Shown piece by piece: positions 54,563 through 63,978 of a stretch of DNA of 64,000 bases; position 1 is the first letter of the stretch, and each line of letters opens with the position of its first letter. Made by a program: the position numbers and the translations under genes. Origin of the DNA: Robertkochia aurantiaca (GTDB lineage Bacteria > Bacteroidota > Bacteroidia > Flavobacteriales > Flavobacteriaceae); contig NZ_JAINZS010000001.1 of assembly GCF_020166495.1 (NCBI RefSeq), positions 62,001 to 126,000 of the forward strand, given 5' to 3'. The notes under the pieces are model-generated. The model was given only the letters and a program-made list of their open reading frames with translations. It did no database searches and had not been told where the DNA came from.

Positions 54563-56668
54563 TCAGGAAATATAATTCCAGATATTCTTTTTCTTCATGA
54601 GGCGGGCATAAACCCATCTCAACACGCTGTTCTTTTCCATCTGCAGTCCGGGGTCTTCTCTGAGCACCTTCATGGCATAATAGCGGGCAGTCTTCAGGAT
54701 CTCGTTATCTTTTACCAGGTCAGCAATCTTTAAGGAAAGAACACCGCTTTGCTGGGTGCCCATGAGATCTCCGGGTCCGCGTAGCTTGAGATCGACCTCC
54801 GCTATCTCGAAGCCGTCATTGGTTCTGACCATGGTTTCCATACGGGTTTTTGAATCATCTGAAAGTTTATGTCCGGTCATAAGAATACAATAACTTTGTT
54901 CAGCGCCTCGTCCCACCCGGCCGCGTAACTGATGAAGCTGAGACAAACCGAACCTTTCGGCACTCTCGATAATCATCACCGAAGCGTTTGGCACATTCAC
55001 CCCAACCTCGATCACAGTGGTAGCTACCATGATTTGTGTTTCACCCTTTACGAACCGGGCCATCTCATAGTCTTTATCGGCGGGTTTCATCTTTCCGTGA
55101 ACGATAGAAATCTGATATTGGGGCTTGGGAAACTCACGTTCGATACTTGCATAACCGTCCATCAGGTCTTTATAATCCAGCTTTTCAGATTCTTCGATCA
55201 GGGGATAGACTATATAAACTTGTCTGCCCAGGGCGATCTCATCCTTCAGAAACCTGAAGACTTTCAGGCGATTAGTATCAAAGCGATGCACCGTTTTGAT
55301 GGGTTTTCTTCCGGGTGGTAACTCATCGATCACTGAGATGTCAAGATCGCCGTAAAGACTCATGGCCAGGGTTCTGGGGATGGGAGTTGCTGTCATCACG
55401 AGTATGTGTGGCGGACTCACATTTTTATGCCAGAGTTTTGATCGTTGGGCCACGCCAAACCGGTGCTGTTCGTCGATAATGGCAAGGCCCAGGTTATTGA
55501 ATATAACCTTGTCTTCCAGCACGGCATGGGTACCAACCAGGATGTGCAGGTCGCCTGATGAGAGGTCTTCGTGGATCACTCTTCTCTCACTGTTGGGAGT
55601 GCTGCCGGTTAGCAGTCTTATACCTATATTCATTTCGCTCAATAACTCCTGCAGTCCGGTGAAGTGTTGCTGAGCAAGTATTTCTGTCGGTGCTACCAGG
55701 CAGGCCTGATACCCGTTATCGATCGCCAACAGCATGCTCATCAGGGCCACAATCGTCTTTCCTGAACCGACGTCTCCCTGCAGTAATCGATTCATCTGTG
55801 CATTGCTGCCCAGGTCGTTCCTGATCTCTTTCAAGACCTTTTTCTGAGCCCCGGTAAGCGAAAAAGGTAAGTGGTTCTCGTAAAAGGAGGTGAAGTTCTC
55901 ACCGACCTTTTCAAAGGGAAACCCTTTTATTTTATGCTTGCGAATGATATTTTTTGAGATCAGCTGCAACTGAACAAAAAACAGTTCCTCGAATTTAAGT
56001 CGATACTGAGCCCTGGCCAGTATGGCAGGATCTTTCGGGAAGTGAATTTTAAATAAAGATTCGGTTTTAGAAAGCAGCTTGAGCTCATTGAGCAGGTCGC
56101 TGTTCAGGGTTTCCTGAAATCTTCCACCGGTTTCAGTAAAGAGTTGCTGTTGTAATTTGATGATAACCCGGTTGGTAATTCCTTTATTGCTCAGTTTTTC
56201 TGTAGAAGGATATACGGGCTGCATTCCGTTACTGAGACTTTTTTGATGATCTTCAAGAAATTCCATTTCCGGATGCGGCATGGAAAAGCCATTATACCAG
56301 TTCACTTTTCCGAAGATCACATAGGTTCGGTTCAGACGCAGGCTTTCACGAATCCACTTATGCCCCCTGAACCAGACGAGTTCCATTTCTCCGGTTTCAT
56401 CTCTGAATATGGCTACCAGCCGTTTCCCCCGCTTTTGTTCCACGGTTTTCAGATGCACGATCTTTCCCACCAGCTGCACCTCGGCATTATTGCGCTGCAG
56501 TTCGGCTATCTTGTAGTATCGTGAACGATCAATGTACCGGTGAGGAAAAAAATTAACCAGGTCACCATAGGTATGAATGCCCAATTCACTGCCCAGCAGA
56601 TCGGCACGGTTGGGGCCCACACCCTTGAGATAGGTAACAGGAGTTTGCCAGATATTGGAACTTGCCAT
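54563..56668 (-). CDS. recG: ATP-dependent DNA helicase RecG
   Basis: 701 residues, usual for RecG. An N-terminal wedge/OB region (about 1-230) is followed by a superfamily 2 helicase core with Walker A GDVGSGKT, the motif II AIIDEQHRFGVAQR characteristic of RecG, motif III VMTATPIPRTLAM and motif VI QLRGRVGRG. It remodels stalled forks and Holliday junctions by branch migration. It is divergent from the M1 peptidase gene with 98 bases between starts; pheT lies 111 bases downstream. Confidence 0.97.
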   Translation of the reverse strand: MASSNIWQTPVTYLKGVGPNRADLLGSELGIHTYGDLVNFFPHRYIDRSRYYKIAELQRNNAEVQLVGKIVHLKTVEQKRGKRLVAIFRDETGEMELVWFRGHKWIRESLRLNRTYVIFGKVNWYNGFSMPHPEMEFLEDHQKSLSNGMQPVYPSTEKLSNKGITNRVIIKLQQQLFTETGGRFQETLNSDLLNELKLLSKTESLFKIHFPKDPAILARAQYRLKFEELFFVQLQLISKNIIRKHKIKGFPFEKVGENFTSFYENHLPFSLTGAQKKVLKEIRNDLGSNAQMNRLLQGDVGSGKTIVALMSMLLAIDNGYQACLVAPTEILAQQHFTGLQELLSEMNIGIRLLTGSTPNSERRVIHEDLSSGDLHILVGTHAVLEDKVIFNNLGLAIIDEQHRFGVAQRSKLWHKNVSPPHILVMTATPIPRTLAMSLYGDLDISVIDELPPGRKPIKTVHRFDTNRLKVFRFLKDEIALGRQVYIVYPLIEESEKLDYKDLMDGYASIEREFPKPQYQISIVHGKMKPADKDYEMARFVKGETQIMVATTVIEVGVNVPNASVMIIESAERFGLSQLHQLRGRVGRGAEQSYCILMTGHKLSDDSKTRMETMVRTNDGFEIAEVDLKLRGPGDLMGTQQSGVLSLKIADLVKDNEILKTARYYAMKVLREDPGLQMEKNSVLRWVYARLMKKKNIWNYIS

Positions 56669-56766
56669 AGCACGAATATAAATATTTAATCAAAAGAATT
56701 CCGGGGTCAGCTATTTTTCTAAGCTCAGTTAAAAACGCTATTTTGGTAATAGAAAGCCGGAAACCT

Positions 56767-58917
56767 ATGAAACACATACTGGGCGCCCTATGCCTTATTC
56801 TTTATTTTCAGCTAAACTCTCAGTCAGTACCCGTGCCTGATGTGCAGAATGGCCGGGCAAGTATCACTGTCATACCCGACAGTTCACTGGTGAGGGGAGA
56901 GGTCGAATATTTAATCGATAATGCGGCTCAGACAGACAGTTTCTATATCGACGCCCGGAATATGACCATTAAAAAGGTTCTGGTCGACAACAAGGTTGTT
57001 CCCTTCATTTACGACAGTTTGCGAATATCAGTTCCTGTTGAGAAAACGCAAAAGGAAACGAAGGTCTCTGTATGGTACGAGACGCAACCTGAAAAGGCGA
57101 TGTATTTTATCAACTGGAAAGATGATAAGCATCAAGCGGTCTTTGATTACCCGCCGGTGCGAGGAGGTGCGCAGGTATGGACCCAGGGCCAGGGAAAATA
57201 CAGTTCACACTGGATCCCCTCTTTTGATAATATGAGTGAAAAGCTCATTTTTGATCTTTCTGTCATGTTTCCTGCAGACTATACTGTGGTGGCGAACGGC
57301 ACTCTGAAAAAGGTGCAAAAAGAAGGTGGCCAAAGGGCATGGCATTATGATATGGATCTTCCCATGAGCAGTTATCTGCTGGCTATCGCAGCGGGGAAGT
57401 ATCGAAAATCGGAAACCCGATCAGACTCCGGAATACCGTTGATGAATTATTATTATCCTGAAGACAGCCTGCGTGTCGAGCCAACGTACCGGTATACAAA
57501 AACCATTTTTAATTTTCTTGAAAAGGAGATCGGGGTGCCGTTTCCTTGGCAAAACTACAAACAGGTGCCGGTTAAAGATTTTCTCTATGCAGGTATGGAG
57601 AACACCTCGCTTACGATTTTCTCTGATATGTATGTGACAGATTCTGTCGCGTTTAACGATCAGAACTATATCAATGTGAATGCACATGAAATGGCGCATC
57701 AGTGGTTTGGGAACCTGGTGACCGAAACCGATGCGGCCCAGCACTGGTTACATGAAGGTTTTGCGACCTATTATGCCTGGCTGGCAGAACGCCGGATCTT
57801 TGGGGAAGATCATTACTATTGGAAACTGCTGGAAGCTACTGGCCGATTGCAGCGCCTTAGTGATCAGGGGGAAGGGGAGTCCCTGACCGATCCCAAAGCT
57901 TCAAGTCTTACATTTTACGAAAAAGGAGCTATTGCATTGCACATGCTCCGTGAAAGGCTGGGTGACGATGCCTTTAAAGCAGCTGTTCGTTCCTTTTTGA
58001 ATAAATTCAGCTACAGAAATGCCACGGTTGATGATTTTTTAAGAATAGCTGAAGGTACTTCCGGAGCCCGTTTGCAGGATTTTCAGCAACGTTGGCTCAC
58101 AGATTCCGTATTTCCGGTGGAGGAGGTCATGACGAGTCTTATAGCCAACGATTTTGTCAAAGCCTACAAGCAGGTACAGCAGGAAGCTGAATCTGTGAGG
58201 AAAGGTAGTGCCCCGGAGCAAACCGCCAGGATTGCTGCTTCCTGGAAAACAAAACTGAGAGATGACTCCCTGTATCACCCTGTAAAACAACTGATTGTAA
58301 GCTCTGCGGGGATACTCCCGCAGGTGCAACAAAAAGATCTGTTAGAAACCGCTTTAAAGGGAGGACTATATACACGGCAGGCAATAGCGCTGAGCCTGAA
58401 TGAAGTGCCTCAGGATCTGAGAAAGCCATTTGAATCGCTTCTAACGGATGCGAGCTATTTGACTATCGAGCAGGCCTTACTAAAGTTATGGATCAGCTTT
58501 CCGGAGTTCAGAGAGACCTATCTTGAACAAACTGCCGGGGTATTCGGTTTTAACTCTGCAAACATTCGTACGCTTTGGCTCGCCTTATCCCTTGTTACTG
58601 AAGGGGTCGGGGAAAAGGAAAAGGAAAAGCGCTATGCAGATCTTGTTCACTATACAGATGATCGGTACCATTTTATGATCAGGCAGAATGCCTATGGTTA
58701 TCTCAAAGAATTATCAGCCTTTGATAAGTCAAGTGTCAGAAGCCTCATCAGAGCAACCAGGCATCCGGTTTGGCAGTTCTCCAGGTTTTCAAGAGACATG
58801 CTTCGGGATTTGATGGAACAGGACGAGTTCAGGTTCTTTCTTCAGCAGTTCAGGGACGAGTTGTCAACCGATGAATTGCAGGCCCTTAACGAGGTGCTGA
58901 ACAAAGACAGTCAATAA
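56767..58917 (+). CDS. secreted M1 family aminopeptidase
   Basis: 716 residues from the ATG at 56767, which places a signal peptide at the very start (ending QLNSQS near residue 20); an ATG at 56743 would put eight charged residues before it. The YAGMENTSL exopeptidase motif, zinc site His-307, Glu-308, His-311 (HEMAH) and Glu-330 in LHEGFATY identify a gluzincin of family M1. It removes N-terminal residues from peptides in the periplasm. The C-terminal 250 residues are HEAT-like. Two patatin genes follow at 5- and 2-base spacing in one operon. Confidence 0.93.
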   Translation: MKHILGALCLILYFQLNSQSVPVPDVQNGRASITVIPDSSLVRGEVEYLIDNAAQTDSFYIDARNMTIKKVLVDNKVVPFIYDSLRISVPVEKTQKETKVSVWYETQPEKAMYFINWKDDKHQAVFDYPPVRGGAQVWTQGQGKYSSHWIPSFDNMSEKLIFDLSVMFPADYTVVANGTLKKVQKEGGQRAWHYDMDLPMSSYLLAIAAGKYRKSETRSDSGIPLMNYYYPEDSLRVEPTYRYTKTIFNFLEKEIGVPFPWQNYKQVPVKDFLYAGMENTSLTIFSDMYVTDSVAFNDQNYINVNAHEMAHQWFGNLVTETDAAQHWLHEGFATYYAWLAERRIFGEDHYYWKLLEATGRLQRLSDQGEGESLTDPKASSLTFYEKGAIALHMLRERLGDDAFKAAVRSFLNKFSYRNATVDDFLRIAEGTSGARLQDFQQRWLTDSVFPVEEVMTSLIANDFVKAYKQVQQEAESVRKGSAPEQTARIAASWKTKLRDDSLYHPVKQLIVSSAGILPQVQQKDLLETALKGGLYTRQAIALSLNEVPQDLRKPFESLLTDASYLTIEQALLKLWISFPEFRETYLEQTAGVFGFNSANIRTLWLALSLVTEGVGEKEKEKRYADLVHYTDDRYHFMIRQNAYGYLKELSAFDKSSVRSLIRATRHPVWQFSRFSRDMLRDLMEQDEFRFFLQQFRDELSTDELQALNEVLNKDSQ

Positions 58918-58922
58918 CTACT

Positions 58923-59822
58923 ATGAAAGCACTTGTTATTTCGGGAGGAGGCAGCAAAGGCGCTTTTGCAGGCGGGGTTGCCCAGTTTCTGATAGAAGAC
59001 GGAAAAAGAGATTATGAGTTGTTTCTTGGCACTTCTACCGGCAGCCTTCTGGTCAATCACCTGGCATTGCATGAAGTGGGAAAGATCAGGGAGGTATATA
59101 CCTCGGTTACCACCGACGATATTTTTAACGTAAGGCCTTTTGTTTTTAAAGAGATACACGGGTCTGACCAGATCGCTATTGATCACCTGAACGTGCTGAG
59201 AAACTTTTTGAGAGGAAGCAAAACCTTCGGAGAAAGCGAGAATCTGCGAAAACTCATAAGGAATACGTTCACGAAGGAAGAATTTCATCGCCTCCGCGAA
59301 TCCGGAAAAGAGGTCGTGGTTACCGTAGCGAATCTCTCGCTGAACCAGGTCGAATATAAGTCTGTAAAAGATTATAGTTATGACGAATATTGCGATTGGG
59401 TATGGATATCCTGTAATTACACCCCTTTTATGTCACTGGTACGCCGGCAGGGCTGTGAATATGCCGATGGAGGCCTCGGAGTTATGGTGCCGGTTGAAGA
59501 AGCATTGAAGCTGGGGGCAACTGAAATAGATGCGATAGTTTTGCAGACCGAGGTTACCCAGCTTAACAGGATGCCTTCCCGAAATCCCTTTTCCCTGCTT
59601 ACCAATATGTTCGCCTTTATGGTCGACAGAATTGAAAAACAGAATATCAGGATAGGGAAATTTGTGGCCTCGCATAAAGGGGCTATCATCAATTTTTATT
59701 ACACACCAACGGTGCTGACGACCAATTCCCTGATATTTAATTCTGAAAAAATGAAAAAATGGTGGCAATCGGGTTACGATTTTGCTAAATTTAAAAGCCA
59801 GGAAACGAGTCAAATCGAATAA
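58923..59822 (+). CDS. patatin-like phospholipase, copy 1
   Basis: 299 residues, no signal peptide. It has the oxyanion loop GGGSKGAFAGG (residues 8-18), nucleophile Ser-38 in GTSTGS and Asp-182 in ADGGLG, the complete Ser-Asp dyad of patatins. The family hydrolyses acyl chains of phospholipids or other lipids. It lies 5 bases after the M1 peptidase and 2 bases before a paralogue of nearly the same length with its catalytic residues at identical positions. Confidence 0.92.
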   Translation: MKALVISGGGSKGAFAGGVAQFLIEDGKRDYELFLGTSTGSLLVNHLALHEVGKIREVYTSVTTDDIFNVRPFVFKEIHGSDQIAIDHLNVLRNFLRGSKTFGESENLRKLIRNTFTKEEFHRLRESGKEVVVTVANLSLNQVEYKSVKDYSYDEYCDWVWISCNYTPFMSLVRRQGCEYADGGLGVMVPVEEALKLGATEIDAIVLQTEVTQLNRMPSRNPFSLLTNMFAFMVDRIEKQNIRIGKFVASHKGAIINFYYTPTVLTTNSLIFNSEKMKKWWQSGYDFAKFKSQETSQIE

Positions 59823-59824
59823 GT

Positions 59825-60748
59825 ATGCGCGCATTAGTGATTAGTGGTGGAGGAAGCAAAGGAGCTTTCGCCGGAGGAGTAGCTCAATACCTCATCCAAA
59901 ATCAAAAAAAAGAATACGACCTGTTCCTTGGAACTTCAACAGGAAGCTTGCTGATTCCGCACCTGGCGGCCGGACATATTGAGAAAGTTTATAAGATGTA
60001 TACTTCGGTGAATCAGCGCAGTATTTTCAGCAACAATCCCTTTGTCACACGAAAGCGTGGCGATAAGGAATATGTTGCCATCAATTACCTGAACGTCTTG
60101 TGGCAATTGATCAAACGAAAACGAACCTTCGGCGAATCTAAGAACCTTCGTAAAAATATAAGAAGACACTTGTCACCCGGCGACTTTAAAGGCCTGAAGG
60201 AGCGGTCCCTAGATATTATCGTTACGGTTTCCAATCTCTCAAAGAACCGGGTGGAGTACAAGTCGATCAAAGATTTTGGTTATGATGACTTCTGTGACTG
60301 GATATGGATGTCTTGTAATTATGTTCCCTTTATGTCTTTGGCTCAGAAGAACGGTTGTGAATATGCCGATGGCGGCTTAGGCTGTGTGATCCCCATCAGG
60401 GAAGCCATTCGGCGCGGTGCAACCGAAGTCGATGCTATCATACTGGAAGCCGAAGATATGGATCATAATAAGGTGCTCGGTAAGAACCCCTTCTCGCTGA
60501 TGGTGAATCTTTACAGTTTTGTATTAGACCAGCTTGAGTCTCATGATATTGTCGAAGGCCGCCTTGCTGCCATCAATAAGGATGTAAGACTCAACACTTT
60601 TTTCACACCTACCAGACTTACTGAGAATTCTCTTTATTTCAATAAGAAACTGATGAGATCCTGGTGGAAGCAGGGTATCGGATATGCCGAAGAACGGGTA
60701 GAATTCCTGAAAAATCAGAGAGCCAAACATGTTGATCTGGCCGGCTGA
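59825..60748 (+). CDS. patatin-like phospholipase, copy 2
   Basis: 307 residues. The same catalytic positions as copy 1 (GGGSKGAFAGG at 8-18, Ser-38, Asp-182) and clear similarity over the whole length show a tandem duplication. The copies differ most in residues 45-85 and in the C-terminal 60 residues (copy 2 is longer and more basic), so they have probably diverged in substrate. Cytosolic. Last gene of the M1-patatin operon; it converges on the gene at 60754 with 5 bases between. Confidence 0.92.
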   Translation: MRALVISGGGSKGAFAGGVAQYLIQNQKKEYDLFLGTSTGSLLIPHLAAGHIEKVYKMYTSVNQRSIFSNNPFVTRKRGDKEYVAINYLNVLWQLIKRKRTFGESKNLRKNIRRHLSPGDFKGLKERSLDIIVTVSNLSKNRVEYKSIKDFGYDDFCDWIWMSCNYVPFMSLAQKNGCEYADGGLGCVIPIREAIRRGATEVDAIILEAEDMDHNKVLGKNPFSLMVNLYSFVLDQLESHDIVEGRLAAINKDVRLNTFFTPTRLTENSLYFNKKLMRSWWKQGIGYAEERVEFLKNQRAKHVDLAG

Positions 60749-60753
60749 TAAAT

Positions 60754-61269
60754 TTACCAGAGCTCGCCTACTTCTTTTTTAATATACGATAAGGCTGCAT
60801 ATGAAGGGGGCTGCTTATCAAGCAAGTCGTTCAGAACACCTTCTCTTAATTTATCTGCGGTTTCTGCATTCATGGCTGCCTTCCTGATAAGTTGAATGGT
60901 AGCGTTTTTAGAAGCTTTTATCACATTCCAGCACTCATCGCTCAAATAGATCTGCTGGGCGAGGTTATGATCGAATTCGCTCTCCACAGCATGGATTAAC
61001 TGACTCTCATAATGTTCCTTGTCGGCATCGACCGGGGCAACACGTAACAGGAGTTTGGAAGGGTTGATTCTCTCCAGAAAAAGAGCCATACGTTCATACG
61101 CCTGTAACCTGATAGGCAAGGTGCTTTTTTGCGATTCCCTGTGAACGAGGTAGCGTCTGCGGCCCTCTTCGTTTTGGGTATGAAGCCTGAAAAAATAATA
61201 GGCGATCAGACCGGTGATCAGTGCAGGTAAAATGTAAAACAGGAGCTCAATGAATTTTGATTCTTCCAT
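60754..61269 (-). CDS. membrane-anchored protein of unknown function
   Basis: 171 residues. A short N-terminal tail and one membrane helix (about residues 8-26, LLFYILPALITGLIAYYFF) are followed by a cytosolic, strongly helical, charged domain with STLPIRLQAYERMALFLERI, VESEFDHNLAQQIYLSDECW and a C-terminal KLREGVLNDLL segment. It resembles, as far as I recall, a family widespread in Flavobacteriaceae. No function is known. It is the last gene of a five-gene run beginning with two DsrE-like genes. Confidence 0.78.
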   Translation of the reverse strand: MEESKFIELLFYILPALITGLIAYYFFRLHTQNEEGRRRYLVHRESQKSTLPIRLQAYERMALFLERINPSKLLLRVAPVDADKEHYESQLIHAVESEFDHNLAQQIYLSDECWNVIKASKNATIQLIRKAAMNAETADKLREGVLNDLLDKQPPSYAALSYIKKEVGELW

Positions 61270-61281
61270 AAGGTAAGTGGG

Positions 61282-61587
61282 TTAATATCTGATTTTTGAT
61301 TTATCCGGTTCTTTTCTTGCTTTCTTGCGTTTATAACCGACACCAATATACTGACATTTGCTTAAATTCTTCATATCGGTTAAGGGAACTTCTTCATTAT
61401 CGTAGCCATAAACTAATGAAAGGGTCTTTGTCAGGCTGTTATCTCCCGGGCTTATAACGATTTCCCTCATGGTCTGCTGGCAGGGATGTACGTATCCCCA
61501 GACATGGGAGTTCTCAGAAAGCTCCTTGTTGAAATTTTTACAACAGGTACAAGTATCCAAAGTCGCCAGGGCAGATCTGCGAGCCAT
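61282..61587 (-). CDS. small cysteine-containing basic protein, unknown function
   Basis: 101 residues from the ATG at 61587, which leaves 16 bases after the upstream amidohydrolase; a longer frame from 61626 would overlap it. Five cysteines occur, three in a TCTCC cluster near residue 14, one in HPCQQ and one near the basic C-terminus (KKARKEPDKSKIRY). The cysteine spacing could bind a metal but matches no zinc ribbon I recognise. No signal peptide or membrane helix. Its position between two genes of a tight operon supports it as real. Confidence 0.6.
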   Translation of the reverse strand: MARRSALATLDTCTCCKNFNKELSENSHVWGYVHPCQQTMREIVISPGDNSLTKTLSLVYGYDNEEVPLTDMKNLSKCQYIGVGYKRKKARKEPDKSKIRY

Positions 61588-61603
61588 TCGAAGATTCTTT
61601 CCT

Positions 61604-62896
61604 TTACGACCTGTTAGATGTATCAAGATAATCGAATACCAGTTGTGAAAAAGCTTTCACCCCCAACAGCATTCCGTTGTCATCTACATAAAAATCAGGA
61701 GTGTGATGAGGGAAATAGGCATCTTCAGGTGCATCAGCGGGTTTTCCTCCTAGAAAGAAATAGAGTGCTGGTATTTCACGAGCGAAAAAGGAAAAATCTT
61801 CTGCACCTGTGGTGGCATTCATCTCGATGACCTTTTCTTCACCGGCAGCTCTTTTCAGCGATGGCACCATTTGTTTGGTAAGTTCCGGATCGTTATAGGT
61901 GATAGGCACTCCTTCAGCGATTTCTACAGTCGCCTCTGCCCGATAAGCAGCAGCTATGGCAGGTACGAGTTCTTTCATCCGCTGGTTTAGTTTTGACTGC
62001 ATGTCGTAGTCGAGCGTTCTGATGGTCCCGATCATTTCCACAGATTCTGGAATGATGTTGTTGCGAACCCCTCCGCTAATTTTACCTACAGAGATCACCG
62101 CTGCTTCTTTGGTCAGTTCCATTTCCCGGCTAATTATCGACTGTAAGCCGTCGATGATCTGGGCAGCCGTAAAGATCGGGTCAACTCCGCCCCAGGGAGC
62201 GGAGCCATGGGTTTGTTTTCCTTTTACGTTGATCACGAAACGTTGAGCAGCGGCCATGGTACCTCCGGGTTTGTAGGCGATGGTACCTACGGGCAGGTAT
62301 GAGGCTATATGGAGCCCGAATATGGCATCGACATCCGGATTCTTAAGTACTCCTTCGCTGACCATAAGTTTAGCGCCTCCTTCTTCTCCGGGAGGCGGAC
62401 CTTCTTCTGCCGGTTGAAATATGAATTTGACCGTTCCGGCAAAATCATTGTTTTGAGAAAGAACTTCTGCCACTCCCATAAGAATGGCGATGTGGGTGTC
62501 ATGGCCACAAGCATGCATCACCCCGGTTTCTTCGCCCAGAAAAGTCGTTGTCACTTCAGACTTAAAGGGTACGTCGGTGCGTTCGGTTACAGGAAGGGCA
62601 TCAATGTCTGCACGCAGGGCCAGTACCTTTCCGGGGCGCCTGCCTTTCAGGGTGGCAACCACCCCTGTCTTGGCGACTCCCGTGGTCACCTCCATACCCA
62701 GCGATCTGAGATGGTCTGCGATCTTGCGGGCTGTTTCGAACTCACGATTTGAAAGCTCCGGGTTCTGATGAAAATCATGACGCCAGGAAATGACCTTCTC
62801 TTCGATGGCAGCGATGTCTTTTTCAAGGTTTTCCTGGGCCTGTACAACCGTTGTCAGGCAGAGAATCAAGGCCGGGAACAGTTTTCTTACTATCAT
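61604..62896 (-). CDS. exported M20 family amidohydrolase
   Basis: 430 residues with a signal peptide ending TTVVQAQ (about residue 21). It is an M20D (HipO/AmhX-like) metallopeptidase: metal ligands in MHACGHDTH, the catalytic and bridging Glu pair in PAEEGPP, His in FGLHIAS and the last His in YFPHHTPDF. Such enzymes remove N-acyl groups from amino acids (hippurate or N-acetyl-amino acids). Export is notable, since many homologues are cytosolic. It starts 3 bases after the second DsrE gene, so it is co-expressed with it. Confidence 0.92.
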   Translation of the reverse strand: MIVRKLFPALILCLTTVVQAQENLEKDIAAIEEKVISWRHDFHQNPELSNREFETARKIADHLRSLGMEVTTGVAKTGVVATLKGRRPGKVLALRADIDALPVTERTDVPFKSEVTTTFLGEETGVMHACGHDTHIAILMGVAEVLSQNNDFAGTVKFIFQPAEEGPPPGEEGGAKLMVSEGVLKNPDVDAIFGLHIASYLPVGTIAYKPGGTMAAAQRFVINVKGKQTHGSAPWGGVDPIFTAAQIIDGLQSIISREMELTKEAAVISVGKISGGVRNNIIPESVEMIGTIRTLDYDMQSKLNQRMKELVPAIAAAYRAEATVEIAEGVPITYNDPELTKQMVPSLKRAAGEEKVIEMNATTGAEDFSFFAREIPALYFFLGGKPADAPEDAYFPHHTPDFYVDDNGMLLGVKAFSQLVFDYLDTSNRS

Positions 62897-62899
62897 ATG

Positions 62900-63442
62900 T
62901 CAAAATTTTATGGGTCGGTAATCTTCGTTTTGAAATTTCACTAAAGCCATCATGGCAGAGGGCGCAAATTCCACCTCGGGAACAAGCATTTCCCTTGACA
63001 ATTTGCGTTTTGCCACCGACTGACCGCAAACGACAATTCGAACGTTCTTTTCACTGAGGCTTTTGATCAAATCGGTATTGGGATTGCTGATCCCGAATTT
63101 CCGGCTATATGCCGTATTGTTCATCAGATCGAAAACAGCGGTACCGTGAATCACCAGTATCAGCGACTGCCGGTCTTGAGAAATACCGCTCTGAGCATTG
63201 ATGTTTAAAAAGCGGGCCCCTGATTCGATCCTTCTGTTGACCGTACCGGGGGTTTCTGCCGAATCACTGATTTCGAAAATGGCCTTTAGTTCTTCCTTTT
63301 CCGAGAGGGCGATCTCGGGCTCAGGTATCTTATATACGGCTCCGAAATCATCGATCACGGGTCCGGTCTCAGCATGCTGAGCTGTAAGGCTCATGGTTGC
63401 TCCAAGCAGGGTATAGGCGAGTATGTGTTTTAGCTGCATCAT
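62900..63442 (-). CDS. exported DsrE-family protein, copy 2
   Basis: 180 residues. A signal peptide ends LTAQ (about residue 22). The mature protein is a DsrE/F-like alpha/beta domain with LILVIHGTAVFDLM and VRIVVCGQSVAKRK holding Cys-139, followed by a LVPEVEFAPSAMMALVKFQ tail. DsrE proteins relay sulfur through a cysteine in the cytosol; these exported forms have an unknown role. Its start overlaps the stop of copy 1 by one base (TGATG), so they are translationally coupled. The amidohydrolase follows after 3 bases. Confidence 0.85.
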   Translation of the reverse strand: MMQLKHILAYTLLGATMSLTAQHAETGPVIDDFGAVYKIPEPEIALSEKEELKAIFEISDSAETPGTVNRRIESGARFLNINAQSGISQDRQSLILVIHGTAVFDLMNNTAYSRKFGISNPNTDLIKSLSEKNVRIVVCGQSVAKRKLSREMLVPEVEFAPSAMMALVKFQNEDYRPIKF

Positions 63443-63978
63443 CAGAATTTAATAAGCCGGTATTGATCATTTTGAAATTTCACCAGCGCTGTCATGGCCG
63501 AAAGTGCAAATTCAACCTCAGGTAAAGCGACAGCTTTGGTCAGGTTCCTGTTGGCGGCCGATTGGCCGCAGACCACCACCCGAACTCCCAGGTCATGCAG
63601 TTCTGCGATAAGTTCGGCATTCGGGTTGGAGATCCCGTATTTTTTGCGATATGCATCATTATTCAGAAGATCGTAGACCCCGCCGCCATGAATAATCAGC
63701 ACTACCGCCTGCTGAGAGGTGGGAATATTATTCTGGGCGTGCAGGTTCAGATAACGGGCCGCCGATTCTATTAATGGATTTGGCTTATCTCTGTCATCGA
63801 ATTGTCTGTTGATTTCGAACAAAGCCTTCAATTTTTCATTCTTGCCAATGGTTACATCCAGTTCAGGAACCGGAAAGACCGCTCCGTAATCATCTAAGAC
63901 AGGTCCGGTCTTGGTGCGCTGGGCAGAAGTGGCTAAAAAGGTCAGGGTAAAAAGTAAGGTGAATAGGTAAGCTCTCAT
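63442..63978 (-). CDS. exported DsrE-family protein, copy 1
   Basis: 178 residues. A signal peptide ends ATSAQ (about residue 20). The mature domain matches copy 2 across its whole length: GPVLDDYGAVFPVPEL, LIIHGGGVYDLLNN, KKYGISNPNAELI, and Cys-137 in VVVCGQSAANR. The copies are a tandem duplication in one operon; this is the first gene visible. The remaining 22 bases to the window edge show no gene, so the promoter is outside or very short. Confidence 0.85.
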   Translation of the reverse strand: MRAYLFTLLFTLTFLATSAQRTKTGPVLDDYGAVFPVPELDVTIGKNEKLKALFEINRQFDDRDKPNPLIESAARYLNLHAQNNIPTSQQAVVLIIHGGGVYDLLNNDAYRKKYGISNPNAELIAELHDLGVRVVVCGQSAANRNLTKAVALPEVEFALSAMTALVKFQNDQYRLIKF

